Shown in pieces: positions 8,236 to 16,737 of a stretch of DNA of 64,000 nucleotides. Below the pieces are notes generated by a model, which ran no database searches, was not told the DNA's origin, and saw nothing but the letters and a program-made list of their open reading frames with translations. This DNA comes from Lachnospiraceae bacterium (GTDB taxonomy: Bacteria > Bacillota > Clostridia > Lachnospirales > Lachnospiraceae): assembly GCA_902363665.1 (NCBI GenBank), contig CABJAW010000017.1, positions 1 through 64,000 on the forward strand, given 5' to 3'. Each line of letters starts with the position of its first letter. Position 1 is the first letter of the stretch. The position numbers and the translations under genes are program-made.

Positions 8236-9786
8236 CTACTCCTGCAGATACGGCGTGGCCACTTTCTCCAGCGCTTCCGGATTCTGTTCCTTCCATGTCA
8301 CAAAGTCAAGACCACTTGCAGCCACTTCTTTACCGAGTGCCACGAAAAATGCCGGGATCTTTGCTTCACGGATCGTACCAAGTTCACGGCCCATGCACTC
8401 TTTTCCCTGCTCCTCTTTTCCATTCACGTAAAGCAGGAATGCACTCTGCATCGCGCCCTGCGTTTTCTTTGAAGCACCGCGCAGTCCGATCATTCCGGTC
8501 TGATGTGTTCCGCACGAGGACGGGCATCCGGAAATATGGATCTGCGGAAGTGCGCCATCCGGAATTCCCACTTCGCGCACCGCTTCTACGCAGGCTTTCA
8601 AAAGCGCCTGTGAGTCACGAAGACCGATCTGGCACACATTTGCCCCAATGCAGGCAACCGAAGTCTCAAACACCGTTTCTGCGCCTTTTGCCGTCACATC
8701 CAGAATCTTCTCCGCCTCTGCTCCGGTCAGATTGATAATGTAAGCCGTCTCGTCCGGCGCAAGATGCATCTCAGCTGCTTCCATCCCGGCAATCGCATCG
8801 CTGAGCGCACACAGCTGCTCCGGATCCGGCTGTCCTCCGATTGGATGCCAGAGCACCGTATAAAGTCCCGGCTGTTTCTGCGCGATCACACGACGCCCGG
8901 AAATACCGCTTCCATCGCCCTCTTTTTTCAGGACAGACGGTTTCACGTGAAGTGTAAGATCTTCTCCTGATGCTAATACTTCTGCCAGTTTTGCCTGATA
9001 AGCCGCCGCATACTGCTGCGCACCGCCCAAAATATCCTGCATATAACGCGTACGTGCTTTGCCGCGGTTCTCATAGCAGCCATACGCCCGGAACGTCAGC
9101 CACATTGCCTTAATATAGTAGAGAATCTGCTCCGGCTTTACTGCCTCTGCCACCTTTACGCCAAATCGCGGATTATTTCCAAGGCCGCCGGCACTGTAAA
9201 CATCAAAGGCTCCGTCTGCCCGCGCCACAAAACCAAGATCACGGTACGTCGCATGCGTAACATTTTTCGGGGAATCAGAAAAGCAGACCTTCAGTTTGCG
9301 CGGCATCTTCTCTGCCTGAATAAAATTCATCAGATACTCACCGGCTTCTTCTGCATACGGCAGTACATCAAAATATGCGTCCGGATCACTTCCGGTAAGC
9401 GGTGGGCACATAACGTTGCGTGGAAAATCTCCGCCGCCTCCCATCGTGACAATGCCTGCATCAAGCGCCGCTTCCATGATCTCACAGACTGCATTGCAGT
9501 CAAGATCATGCAGCTGGATCGTCTCGCACGTTGTAAAATGCACACGTTTTACCTGATACTTCCGGATCATTTCTGCCACAAATGCCAGCTTCTCCTTCGT
9601 CACACGGCCGGCCGTCATACGCAAACGCAACATACTCGCCTGTCCGCCGCGCTGTGCGTAGCTTCCGTACAGGCCTGAAAAGCCTTTGTATTCCGACTGT
9701 TTGAGCGTTCCGGCATAAAACGCTTCCGTCTGTCTGCGAAATTCCGGCATCTCTTTTTTCCATGACTGTGGATCGATTTTATTCAT
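8236..9786 (-). CDS. Siroheme/4Fe-4S sulfite or nitrite reductase (ferredoxin-type)
   Basis: A 516-residue protein with two ferrite-like and siroheme-binding repeats. The [4Fe-4S]-siroheme Cys residues are in CIGANVCQIG and HISGCPSSCGTH near the C-terminal third, the family pattern C-X5-C...C-X3-C. The start at 9786 is preceded by AAAGGAG; the frame to 9837 is not supported. It reduces sulfite to sulfide or nitrite to ammonia using ferredoxin-level electrons. No siroheme or sulfate-activation genes adjoin it, so substrate is undecided. Confidence 0.9.
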   Translation of the reverse strand: MNKIDPQSWKKEMPEFRRQTEAFYAGTLKQSEYKGFSGLYGSYAQRGGQASMLRLRMTAGRVTKEKLAFVAEMIRKYQVKRVHFTTCETIQLHDLDCNAVCEIMEAALDAGIVTMGGGGDFPRNVMCPPLTGSDPDAYFDVLPYAEEAGEYLMNFIQAEKMPRKLKVCFSDSPKNVTHATYRDLGFVARADGAFDVYSAGGLGNNPRFGVKVAEAVKPEQILYYIKAMWLTFRAYGCYENRGKARTRYMQDILGGAQQYAAAYQAKLAEVLASGEDLTLHVKPSVLKKEGDGSGISGRRVIAQKQPGLYTVLWHPIGGQPDPEQLCALSDAIAGMEAAEMHLAPDETAYIINLTGAEAEKILDVTAKGAETVFETSVACIGANVCQIGLRDSQALLKACVEAVREVGIPDGALPQIHISGCPSSCGTHQTGMIGLRGASKKTQGAMQSAFLLYVNGKEEQGKECMGRELGTIREAKIPAFFVALGKEVAASGLDFVTWKEQNPEALEKVATPYLQE

Positions 9787-9803
9787 CTTGTTTCTCCTTT
9801 TCT

Positions 9804-9822
9804 TAGAACGCGTTTGAAAAAT
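9804..9822 (+). repeat. GTGTTTGAAA-family half-site
   Basis: AGAACGCGTTTGAAAAATG matches the left arm of the palindrome at 1472-1490. No right arm is present. Confidence 0.4.
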
Positions 9823-9843
9823 GGCAGGTATTCGCAATTGATC

Positions 9844-9878
9844 GAAAAAAAGGTTCTGCAGACATCTGCAAAACCTCT
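9844..9878 (-). terminator. Terminator of the tRNA operon
   Basis: On the minus strand AGGTTTTGCAG and CTGCAGAACCT pair, followed by TTTTTTT. It lies about 20 bases past tRNA-Gln. Confidence 0.85.
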
Positions 9879-9897
9879 TATACGACGAATCGCCAAG

Positions 9898-9969
9898 CTG
9901 GGCTAGCCGGATTCGAACCGGCGAATGCAGGAGTCAAAGTCCTGTGCCTTACCGCTTGGCGATAGCCCA
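9898..9969 (-). tRNA. tRNA-Gln (anticodon UUG)
   Basis: The acceptor TGGGCTA/TAGCCCA and anticodon loop CTTTGAC between CAGGA and TCCTG give TTG. Discriminator G. Last gene of a five-tRNA operon. Confidence 0.95.
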
Positions 9970-9977
9970 TTAATAAA

Positions 9978-10052
9978 GGTGGATAAAGGGATTCGAACCC
10001 TTGGCCTCCAGAGCCACAATCTGGCGCGCTAACCAGCTGCGCTATACCCACC
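9978..10052 (-). tRNA. tRNA-His (anticodon GUG)
   Basis: The anticodon loop TTGTGGC between CCAGA and TCTGG gives GTG. The acceptor is GTGGGTA/TATCCAC with a C73 discriminator and an encoded G at -1, both His identity marks. Confidence 0.95.
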
Positions 10053-10097
10053 ATAATGGTTACCCATTATTTAATTTTCATTCCCCTTTCGGAGAAG

Positions 10098-10171
<74 letters not shown>

Positions 10172-10174
10172 GGA

Positions 10175-10245
10175 AGCAGGTGATGGGAATCGAACCCACG
10201 TATTCAGCTTGGAAGGCTGATGTTCTACCATTGAACCACACCTGC
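10175..10245 (-). tRNA. tRNA-Gly (anticodon UCC)
   Basis: The acceptor GCAGGTG/CACCTGC and anticodon loop CTTCCAA between TCAGC and GCTGA give TCC. Discriminator T. Only three bases separate it from tRNA-Arg. Confidence 0.95.
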
Positions 10246-10269
10246 ACATATGAGAAACTTGTTTAAAAC

Positions 10270-10344
10270 TCGGGGTGACAGGATTCGAACCTGCGACCTC
10301 CTGGTCCCAAACCAGGCGCTCTAGCCAAACTGAGCCACACCCCG
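10270..10344 (-). tRNA. tRNA-Pro (anticodon UGG)
   Basis: The acceptor CGGGGTG/CACCCCG and anticodon loop TTTGGGA between CCTGG and CCAGG give TGG. Discriminator A. First gene of the operon, 45 bases after the -10. Confidence 0.95.
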
Positions 10345-10388
10345 TTCTTAAGCTCTCTCGCGAACGCCTTTCGCTTGACGCAAGAAGA

Positions 10389-10417
10389 ATTATAGTATAA
10401 TGTCAGATAAATGTCAA
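10389..10417 (-). promoter_or_regulatory. Consensus promoter of the tRNA operon
   Basis: On the minus strand, TTGACA (10412-10417), a 17-base spacer and TATAAT (10389-10394) match the housekeeping consensus perfectly. This fits strong stable-RNA transcription. Confidence 0.85.
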
Positions 10418-10447
10418 CAACTTTTTTTCAATTTTTTTTATTTTTTT

Positions 10448-10497
10448 CAAAAAGCCGGAAAAACCACGGAAAATCAGGCTTTCCCGGCCTTTTACTT
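10448..10497 (-). terminator. Terminator after the nitroreductase gene
   Basis: On the minus strand GGCCGGGAAAGCC and the later TTTTTCCGGCTTTTT form a GC-rich stem followed by a T-rich run. It insulates the tRNA promoter. Confidence 0.65.
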
Positions 10498-10507
10498 CCC
10501 TGCGGAT

Positions 10508-11029
10508 TTATTTTACAATATAAATATAATTCTCTTTTCTCGGCTTTGCCTTCGGAAGTTCCCCATCACGGTACCCGAGAATGCAGTGACCGATACCAAT
10601 ATAATCGCCCTCGATGCTCCACTCTTTCAGCAGTGCTTGTCCCTCTTCGCTCTCAAAGACTTCCTTTGCGCGATGGATCCAGCAAGAATCTACGCCGATT
10701 GAATAAGCCGCATTCATCAGATTGCCCATCACAAGGCTTCCATCCTCCACATACGTACCACGGCTGCGGTCAGCCAGAACAACGATCACCGTCGGTGCTC
10801 CGTAAAATGGATCCGATGTCACGCCCATTACTGCCGCGTTCATTTTCGACAGCTTCGCGATCGTCTCCGGATCCTGCACCGCCACCATGATCGGGGACTG
10901 CATCCCCATTCCGGTCGGCGCGTATGTACCCGCCTCCAGGATCTGCTCCAGTTCAGAATCTTTGATCTGCTCCGAACGGTATTTCCGGACACTTCTGCGC
11001 TCTTTTAAACATTTCAGTACTTCATTCAT
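10508..11029 (-). CDS. Nitroreductase family protein
   Basis: A 173-residue FMN-binding nitroreductase-fold enzyme. It has the N-terminal FMN-phosphate motif RRSVRKY (residues 11-17), the APTGMGMQ segment, and a C-terminal IGIGHCILGY core followed by the KPRKENYI tail. These proteins reduce nitroaromatics, quinones or flavins with NAD(P)H. Start ATG at 11029 has GGAGGAG seven bases upstream. Physiological substrate is not predictable. Confidence 0.92.
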   Translation of the reverse strand: MNEVLKCLKERRSVRKYRSEQIKDSELEQILEAGTYAPTGMGMQSPIMVAVQDPETIAKLSKMNAAVMGVTSDPFYGAPTVIVVLADRSRGTYVEDGSLVMGNLMNAAYSIGVDSCWIHRAKEVFESEEGQALLKEWSIEGDYIGIGHCILGYRDGELPKAKPRKENYIYIVK

Positions 11030-11107
11030 GGCAATCTCCTCCTACATTTATTATCATACAGGCAAATAAAAATGTCCCTGTCCTGCCTGCAGCTTTCATT
11101 ATATTTT

Positions 11108-11249
11108 GTAACTGTTCAGAGCCAGGCAAAATTTCATAAAACAGGCGGAAAATGCTTGCATTTTTAAGCCTGTTTTTGAAATTTTATTTGGCGGATACGC
11201 CACACCGACGAAATGCGTAGCATTTTGGAGGTTGGCTCTGAACAGTTAC
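11108..11249 (+). mobile_element. 142-bp MITE copy 2 with 8-bp target duplication
   Basis: Ends are GTAACTGTTCAGAGCCA and its inverse TGGCTCTGAACAGTTAC. It is flanked by exact 8-bp repeats TATATTTT at 11100-11107 and 11250-11257. Interior palindromes are AAAACAGGC/GCCTGTTTT, AAAATGC/GCATTTT and GGCG/CGCC, so the whole element can fold. No ORF. The GTAA ends and 8-bp duplication fit the IS66 family as the likely trans-acting mobiliser (inference). Confidence 0.88.
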
Positions 11250-11331
11250 TATATTTTTATCATTGTAACAAAACACCAGAGTATTGACCAGCCCAAAATG
11301 CGTGAAATCTCTATTTTTCAGCTGTATCGCT

Positions 11332-12510
11332 TTAATAAATATGAAACCATTTTACTGCACATTTGATCACGCGATACTTTGGCGTCTCCAGCTCCCGCAC
11401 GGCTTCCTTCAGCTTTTCCCGAATCTGGATTCCCTGCGGACAGTGACGCTCACACTTTCCACAGCCAATACACTGTGATGCGCTCGTCGTATCCCTGCGC
11501 ATCGCGGTAGACTGCACATACTCCCACATGCCAGAGTGTTTTCCTTCTGCATAGCGCAGGTTATAACAGTGAAATGCCATCGGGATATCCACATGCTGCG
11601 GGCACGGCATGCAATATCCGCATCCGGTACATGGTACCTTCATCTTCTTCTGGATTTCCTCCCGTACCTGCGCGATCAGCGCCTGCTCCTGCTCTCTAAA
11701 TTGATTTGGCTCCGCCGTCTCTGCGATGCGGATATTTTCCTTTACCATATCTATGGAATTCATCCCGGAGAGCACACACGTCACCTGTGGCTGATCCCAT
11801 AGCCACCGAAGCGCCAATTCTGCCGGGGTATGAAACATATCGCTTTTTGCAATACATTCTCTGGCTCTCTGCGGCAGATGATTGACCAGCCTGCCGCCGC
11901 GAAGTGGTTCCATGATGATAACCGGGATTCCCTTTTCCCCCGCATATTCGAGTCCTTCTCTGCCCGCCTGAGCATGCTCATCCAGATAATTGTACTGGAT
12001 CTGGCAGAAATCCCAGTCGTATGCATCAAGCAGCGCCCGGAAATTTTCGGAATTGCCATGGTAGGAAAAACCGATATTCCGGATCACTCCACTCTTTTTT
12101 TTCTCTTCAATCCAGTCCCGGATCCCGATCTGCACGAGTTTCTCCCAGGTCCGGCAGTCGTTGAGCATATGCATCAGATAATAATCGATATAATCAGTCT
12201 GAAGCCGCTGCAGCTCCTCCTGAAACTTCTTTTCTGCGCCGGCTCTCGTCCTGATCAGATAATGCGGCAGTTTCGTTGCCAGATTGATCTCTTCCCGGCA
12301 GTGATTTTTTGCAAGGATCTTTCCGACGGCCTCCTCGTTTCCCGGATAAACATAAGCTGTATCAAGATAATTGATACCGTGCGAAATCCCATACATCAGC
12401 TCCTGTTCCGCCTTCTCCAGATCGATGGACGATCCGTTTTTGGTAAAACGCATGCAGCCGTACCCGAGGATTGAAAGCTGATTTCCTTTTTTATCTTTTC
12501 TGTACTGCAT
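11332..12510 (-). CDS. Aldo/keto reductase with C-terminal ferredoxin domain
   Basis: A 392-residue protein. Residues ~1-285 form the AKR barrel, with the catalytic Tyr in YLDTAYVYPGNE (D-x4-Y) and the Lys in ATKLPHY. Residues ~300-370 carry two ferredoxin-like motifs, CTGCGYCMPCPQHV and CIGCGKCERHCPQG. This AKR-2[4Fe-4S] type is frequent in gut Clostridia; it probably takes electrons from ferredoxin rather than only NADPH. Its natural substrate is unknown. Start has AAAGG upstream. Confidence 0.92.
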   Translation of the reverse strand: MQYRKDKKGNQLSILGYGCMRFTKNGSSIDLEKAEQELMYGISHGINYLDTAYVYPGNEEAVGKILAKNHCREEINLATKLPHYLIRTRAGAEKKFQEELQRLQTDYIDYYLMHMLNDCRTWEKLVQIGIRDWIEEKKKSGVIRNIGFSYHGNSENFRALLDAYDWDFCQIQYNYLDEHAQAGREGLEYAGEKGIPVIIMEPLRGGRLVNHLPQRARECIAKSDMFHTPAELALRWLWDQPQVTCVLSGMNSIDMVKENIRIAETAEPNQFREQEQALIAQVREEIQKKMKVPCTGCGYCMPCPQHVDIPMAFHCYNLRYAEGKHSGMWEYVQSTAMRRDTTSASQCIGCGKCERHCPQGIQIREKLKEAVRELETPKYRVIKCAVKWFHIY

Positions 12511-12564
12511 TGTACTGCCTTTCTGTCCTGACTTGATTTTGCAGCTCTTTTATGAATTTTTGTC

Positions 12565-12577
12565 CGGCTCTGAACAT
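12565..12577 (+). repeat. MITE right-end remnant
   Basis: CGGCTCTGAACAT matches the inner part of the right terminal repeat. Nothing else of the element remains. Confidence 0.4.
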
Positions 12578-13593
12578 TAGTATATCATCTCACGTGTGAT
12601 CGACTTCACATCATGCACACCGCACATCGCCATCGTATCTGCAAGCTCTGCACCGATCTTTTCGATGTAAAGTTTCACGCCTTCTTCTCCGCCGCCATAA
12701 ACTGCCGTCACAAACGGCCGGGCGATTCCTACCGCATCTGCTCCCATTGCAAGCGCCTTAAACACATCGACTCCGCTGCGGATGCCTCCGTCTACCAGCA
12801 CTTTTACGCCGCTTCCGTCCAATGCATCCACGATATCCATCAGCACCTCTGCTGTCGCCGGACACTGATCCAGCACACGGCCGCCGTGATTGCTCACAAC
12901 AATCGCAGAAGCACCTGCCTCTTTTGCTTTTAAAGCGCCGCGCACCGTCATGACTCCTTTCACAATAAACGGCACACCTGCCATCTGCGCGATCTCCCGC
13001 AGTTCTTCCACCGTCTTGCTTCCTGCCGGCGGAGTCAGATTTTTCAGAAATGGAAGACCTGCCGCGTCGATATCCATCGCAACCGCAAAACTTCCCGCTT
13101 CCTTGCAGAGAGCCATCTTTTCACGGATTGTCTCGATATTCCACGGTTTTACCGTTGGAATGCCTGCACCGCCCGCCTTTGCGATCGCTTTGGCGGCTCC
13201 CTCCATCACAGCCGGATTCGTACCATCTCCGGTGAATGCCGCAATTCCTGCCTCGCTGCACGCTCTCACCAGTACCTCATTGTATGTCATATCGTCATAT
13301 TTTTTTCCATAATGCAGCTGTACCGCACCTACCGGTCCTGCAAAAAACGGAAAACGAAATGTCTTTCCGAAAAGCTCCAGCGAGGTATCCACCGGTTTGT
13401 TTTCACAGATCGTATCCATATTGACACGAATCTCCTGCCATTTTTCGTAGTTGCGGATCGCCGTGTCTCCCACGCCTTTCGCACCCGGCCCCGGCATCTG
13501 ATTCTTGCATGCCCTTCCGTTGCACACCGGACAAACCTTGCAGTAAGCACCCATGCATGTTTTTGCTTCGTTTATAACTTCCTGATAGTTCAT
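12577..13593 (-). CDS. FMN-dependent alpha-hydroxy acid dehydrogenase/oxidase family protein
   Basis: A 338-residue TIM-barrel of the lactate oxidase/LldD family. The C-terminal half shows IVKGVMTVRGALKAKEAG, then SNHGGRVLD (the active-site His and substrate Arg) and LVDGGIRSGVDVFKALAMGADAVGIARP (FMN phosphate). An N-terminal segment with Cys residues (CMGAYCKVCPVCNGRACKNQ) is typical of the clostridial subfamily and may bind metal. The start at 13593 follows GAGGG; the frame to 13749 reads through repeats. The substrate could be lactate or another 2-hydroxy acid. Confidence 0.9.
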   Translation of the reverse strand: MNYQEVINEAKTCMGAYCKVCPVCNGRACKNQMPGPGAKGVGDTAIRNYEKWQEIRVNMDTICENKPVDTSLELFGKTFRFPFFAGPVGAVQLHYGKKYDDMTYNEVLVRACSEAGIAAFTGDGTNPAVMEGAAKAIAKAGGAGIPTVKPWNIETIREKMALCKEAGSFAVAMDIDAAGLPFLKNLTPPAGSKTVEELREIAQMAGVPFIVKGVMTVRGALKAKEAGASAIVVSNHGGRVLDQCPATAEVLMDIVDALDGSGVKVLVDGGIRSGVDVFKALAMGADAVGIARPFVTAVYGGGEEGVKLYIEKIGAELADTMAMCGVHDVKSITREMIY

Positions 13594-13627
13594 TATTTTC
13601 CCTCTTTTCTTCTTGCTTTGTTCATTA

Positions 13628-13648
13628 GAGCGTGTTTGAAACACGCTC
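13628..13648. repeat. Short perfect hairpin (GTGTTTGAAA family)
   Basis: GAGCGTGTT-TGA-AACACGCTC is a 9-bp perfect stem with a 3-base loop in the leader of the hydroxyacid oxidase gene. Confidence 0.5.
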
Positions 13649-13716
13649 CGACCAAACGAATCCTCTTCAGCTGCGTATTTCCAGCCGCAGTCTTTTCGAA
13701 GATCCGCTCCATCCGA

Positions 13717-13738
13717 ATCAAAGCAGATATCCGCAATC
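13717..13738 (-). repeat. Dispersed 21-22 base motif
   Basis: Minus-strand GATTGCGGATATCTGCTTTGAT, a two- to three-mismatch member of the family listed at 7987. Confidence 0.4.
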
Positions 13739-13756
13739 CGTTTTTGCAATCTGCAT

Positions 13757-14515
13757 TCAGATATTTCCGCGCAGCTTCGCTTTCGCTAGCGCAAAAATCT
13801 CCCTTACTACATAATGCACCTGCATGACATCATCTGACGGTGCAGGTACCCGTGCCACATGCTGATACCCCAGCTTCTCTGCCATAAGTCCTGCCCGGTA
13901 GACATGGAAATTGTTGGAGAGGACTCCAACCTTTTTGTCCTTGATATCCTGGATCTGACTGCAGAACTCCAGATTTTCTTTTGTACTTGTGGAACGATCC
14001 TCCAAAATCAGACGATCCCCATCCACACCCTTCTCTGTAAGATAACGGTACATCGCTTCCGCTTCCGTGATATCCTCCCCGGATCCCTGTCCGCCGGAAA
14101 GGAAAAAAATGGTATCCGGATTTTCCTCTGCATACGCTTTTGCACAGTCAAGCCGTTTTCTAAGGGCGCGTGACGGCACCGTTCCGCGCACATGTGCACC
14201 AAGTACAATCACATAGTCCAGATTCTGCGGTGCTTTTGCAGTCATCGCACCAATAATCCATGTGGTAGCTGCCCCGGCAGTTATAAAGCCCGTCACAAGC
14301 AGTGCCAGAATGATCCGGACTGCCCAGACCGTGATGCCTTGCGGATGCAGCGCACCATGGCGGATCAGCAGTCCGCAAAGAAGGAAGCCGATGCCTCCCG
14401 CCGCCCAAAACCAGGCAAAATCCACACCAAATCCTGCATATAAAACAATTACAACATAGTAGATCAGGCAAAGTGCCCCGAGTACGGCACAGCCCAATTC
14501 CAGTTTTTCCGCCAT
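13757..14515 (-). CDS. YdcF/ElyC-type membrane protein (DUF218)
   Basis: About 252 residues. Three to four transmembrane helices occupy residues ~5-110. A DUF218 domain follows, with VIVLGAHVRG (N-terminal beta strand and loop), the SRALRKRLDCA helix and FLSGGQGSGEDITEAEAMYRYL. Relatives (SanA, ElyC, YdcF) act on envelope or undecaprenyl-linked processes, but the reaction is not established. Start 14515 has an AGGAA site; the longer frame to 14593 reads into repeat sequence. Confidence 0.88.
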   Translation of the reverse strand: MAEKLELGCAVLGALCLIYYVVIVLYAGFGVDFAWFWAAGGIGFLLCGLLIRHGALHPQGITVWAVRIILALLVTGFITAGAATTWIIGAMTAKAPQNLDYVIVLGAHVRGTVPSRALRKRLDCAKAYAEENPDTIFFLSGGQGSGEDITEAEAMYRYLTEKGVDGDRLILEDRSTSTKENLEFCSQIQDIKDKKVGVLSNNFHVYRAGLMAEKLGYQHVARVPAPSDDVMQVHYVVREIFALAKAKLRGNI

Positions 14516-14536
14516 AATTATATTCCTTTCTTCCCA

Positions 14537-14566
14537 GTGCATCGTTTCGTAAATAACGATGTACCA
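14537..14566 (+). repeat. Fragment of the 165-bp inverted-repeat element
   Basis: GTGCATCGTTTCGTAAATAAC differs by one base from the inverse of the right end of the element at 20778-20942. Confidence 0.6.
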
Positions 14567-14573
14567 GATCCGT

Positions 14574-14595
14574 GTCAAAACAGGAATTCGCAATC
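14574..14595 (-). repeat. Dispersed 21-22 base motif
   Basis: Minus-strand GATTGCGAATTCCTGTTTTGAC, ending in TTGACA. It could serve as a -35 for the DUF218 gene, with a weak TATTTA 17 bases downstream. Confidence 0.5.
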
Positions 14596-14723
14596 CGCCC
14601 GCTGCTTGTTGCTCCGCGCAACCACGCAGGGGACTTGCTTGACTTGGTTAAAAAAAGCGGCTCACAGGTCACACCCCACTCACCGCTCTTTCCTGCGCTT
14701 TCACGCACAATATTCTGTTTTTC

Positions 14724-15224
14724 TTATCTTCCGCAGCAGTATTTGTACTTCTTGCCGCTTCCGCACGGACACGGATCGTTTCTGCCGACCTTTTTGCCCT
14801 TTACAACCGTATTCATCTTCTTTGCTTCCAGATACAGCTCTCTCTTTTTCTTTGCGTCAAAGATATTGTTCCATGCCGGAAGCTCATACAGCCAGTCTGC
14901 TCTTGCATCTACCATATTCTTGTACAGCAGCTCGTTGTCAAAATCAAGGCTTACTACTGTATCCTCGGTCATCTCCTCGATCGGATTCGGTTTCTTTAAG
15001 CTGTCATTGATGCCGTCCAGAAATCCTACCATCTTCATAAGCGGAATCTCATATTTTTCAGCCAGTTCTTTGACCGTACCGCTTACTGCCTCGTCCGGGT
15101 TTGCGAGCAGCTGCTCATAGATGCCCTTCTCGGTAAGAAAATAATCTGACCAGAATTTCTGAAGCTGTTTTTTATCTGTCTCCTGAGAGTACGCTACATC
15201 GCGCCAATCCTGTAATAATGCCAT
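14724..15224 (-). CDS. SEC-C metal-binding motif protein
   Basis: A 166-residue, mainly helical protein ending in a SEC-C zinc motif, [20 protein letters not shown] (last 20 residues, C-X-C-X8-CC). The same tail in SecA binds SecB or the ribosome. The remaining ~140 residues form a charged helical domain I do not recognise by name. Role is unknown; a chaperone or translation-linked accessory function is plausible. It has its own promoter at 15282-15310. Confidence 0.8.
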   Translation of the reverse strand: MALLQDWRDVAYSQETDKKQLQKFWSDYFLTEKGIYEQLLANPDEAVSGTVKELAEKYEIPLMKMVGFLDGINDSLKKPNPIEEMTEDTVVSLDFDNELLYKNMVDARADWLYELPAWNNIFDAKKKRELYLEAKKMNTVVKGKKVGRNDPCPCGSGKKYKYCCGR

Positions 15225-15281
15225 AATTCAATACCATCCTTTGTTTCATTTATCGTTCCATATTGGCTTAACACTTTTTCT

Positions 15282-15310
15282 ATTATATAACACTTTGCCG
15301 GATGTGGCAA
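15282..15310 (-). promoter_or_regulatory. Promoter of the SEC-C gene
   Basis: On the minus strand, TTGCCA (15305-15310), a 17-base spacer and perfect TATAAT (15282-15287), about 58 bases upstream of the start. Confidence 0.75.
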
Positions 15311-15339
15311 GAAAATAACGTTCTAAAATTATAACAAAA

Positions 15340-15496
15340 GCAGAAAAATGCCTGAGTCCGCGTGCAGACGTCAGACTCAGGCTATAAAGGGGAGGATAAG
15401 TATATTTTTCTCTTTTGTATCATCCCGGCAGCCGAATGGGGTCCGGCCGCCGGAGTATCAAAATCTCATAAGAAAATGTTTTCCTGTGAGATTAAT
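15340..15496 (-). other. Structured non-coding stretch with terminator-like end
   Basis: The 433-base gap between the divergent genes at 15224 and 15658 holds three stems: AATCTCA/TGAGATT (15466-15495), CCGGCGGCCG/CGGCTGCCGG (15433-15461) and GCCTGAGT/ACTCAGGC (15350-15383). Read on the minus strand the last stem is followed by ATTTTT, like an intrinsic terminator. No known riboswitch core was recognised. It may be a small RNA or leader. Confidence 0.35.
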
Positions 15497-15568
15497 GATA
15501 GTATTACCTAAAATCTGAAGTTTATACCGCTTTCTTAAATCTGTCCGAAAATGGCCGTTTTGTTTTCC

Positions 15569-15597
15569 TTGCGTTCCGAATCAGAAACAGATATACT
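15569..15597 (+). promoter_or_regulatory. Promoter of the D-cysteine desulfhydrase-like gene
   Basis: TTGCGT (15569-15574), a 17-base spacer and TATACT (15592-15597), about 60 bases upstream of the ATG at 15658. Confidence 0.65.
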
Positions 15598-15657
15598 ATT
15601 GAATAAAGCAGAACATGAATATTGACTTTGATCCCGACTGCTCAGAAAGGAGTTTTT

Positions 15658-16737
15658 ATGTCTTACACTATCAATGAAGCAAAAACACTTCTTCATTCAA
15701 AACCGCGTTGTGAGCTCGGTTTTTTCCCGACTCCTCTGCACCGTCTTGACCGGCTCTCAGAGGATCTTGGCATCGATCTTTACATGAAACGCGACGACTT
15801 AACAGGCCGCAGCCTCTTCGGCGGAAACAAAATCCGTAAACTGGAATATCTGATCGGTGATGCGCTTGCCAAAGGCGCGGAATATGTATTCACCTACGGT
15901 GCAACCCAATCCAACCACGCAATGCAGACGGCAACCGCCTGCCGCAAAGCGGGACTGAAGCCGATCCTTTATCTGACCGCCGTTGTCCCGGTCGATGAGA
16001 CCGATGTGCGCTCCAACCTCTTCCTCGATCAGGTGCTCGGCGCAGAAATCCACATCGTCCGCATGCTGGAGGGCGAGACCGAAGATGATGCCGATGAGCG
16101 CGCACTGCAGATGGCAGCTATCCGCCGTCAGGAGCTTGAAAAAGAAGGTCACGTCTGCTACGATGTCCCAATGGGCGGCGCAAACCGCGTGGGTTCAATC
16201 GGATTTGCTGACGGTTACCTGGAGCTTACGCAGCAGATGCAGGCTCTTGGAAAGAAAGCCGATTTCCTCTATCACGCAACCGGAACTGCCGGGACAATGG
16301 CAGGTCTTGCCGCAGGCCGTAAGCTGATCGGCAGCAGCAGCAGAATCGTTTCCGTCAATGTCAGCAAAAAGGATGATTCCTATCTGAAAAAAGCAGCAGA
16401 TCTCGCCAATCAGACGCTCGCATATCTTGGCGTCACGGATGTAAGCGTCGATCCTTCTGCGGATGTAGAGCGTGAGGGAGAATTTTATCAGCCGGGTTAC
16501 GAAATGCCGGGAAAAGAATCCACCGAGGCAATCAAATATCTGGCACAGCGTGAGGGGCTTTTCGTTGATCCGGTCTACTCCGGAAAGGCACTGGCCGCAC
16601 TGATCGCACACGTAAAGAGTGGAAAGATCCCGCAGGGAAGCTGCGTCGTATTCTGGCACACCGGAGGTGCTACCGCGCTGTTTGCGGAGCATGAGATCGT
16701 CGGCGATCTGTCAAATACGCTGATCTATGATCATTAA
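15658..16737 (+). CDS. D-cysteine desulfhydrase / ACC deaminase family PLP enzyme
   Basis: A 359-residue fold-type II PLP enzyme. The PLP Lys lies in GNKIRKLEYL (near residue 55), with TYGATQSNHAMQTATA following. The glycine-rich phosphate site is HATGTAGTMAGL and the C-terminal part carries VFWHTGGATALF. The family breaks down D-cysteine to pyruvate, H2S and ammonia, or acts on other D-amino acids or ACC. The start at 15658 follows AGAAAGGAG, so the 12-residue longer frame is rejected. It is one of few plus-strand genes and has its own promoter. Confidence 0.88.
   Translation: MSYTINEAKTLLHSKPRCELGFFPTPLHRLDRLSEDLGIDLYMKRDDLTGRSLFGGNKIRKLEYLIGDALAKGAEYVFTYGATQSNHAMQTATACRKAGLKPILYLTAVVPVDETDVRSNLFLDQVLGAEIHIVRMLEGETEDDADERALQMAAIRRQELEKEGHVCYDVPMGGANRVGSIGFADGYLELTQQMQALGKKADFLYHATGTAGTMAGLAAGRKLIGSSSRIVSVNVSKKDDSYLKKAADLANQTLAYLGVTDVSVDPSADVEREGEFYQPGYEMPGKESTEAIKYLAQREGLFVDPVYSGKALAALIAHVKSGKIPQGSCVVFWHTGGATALFAEHEIVGDLSNTLIYDH

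Noticed and set aside
15225..15657. T-box or SAM riboswitch before the desulfhydrase-like gene
   Set aside because: No T-box sequence (AGGGTGGNACCGCG type) and no SAM core were found. The stems are reported only as an unidentified structure.
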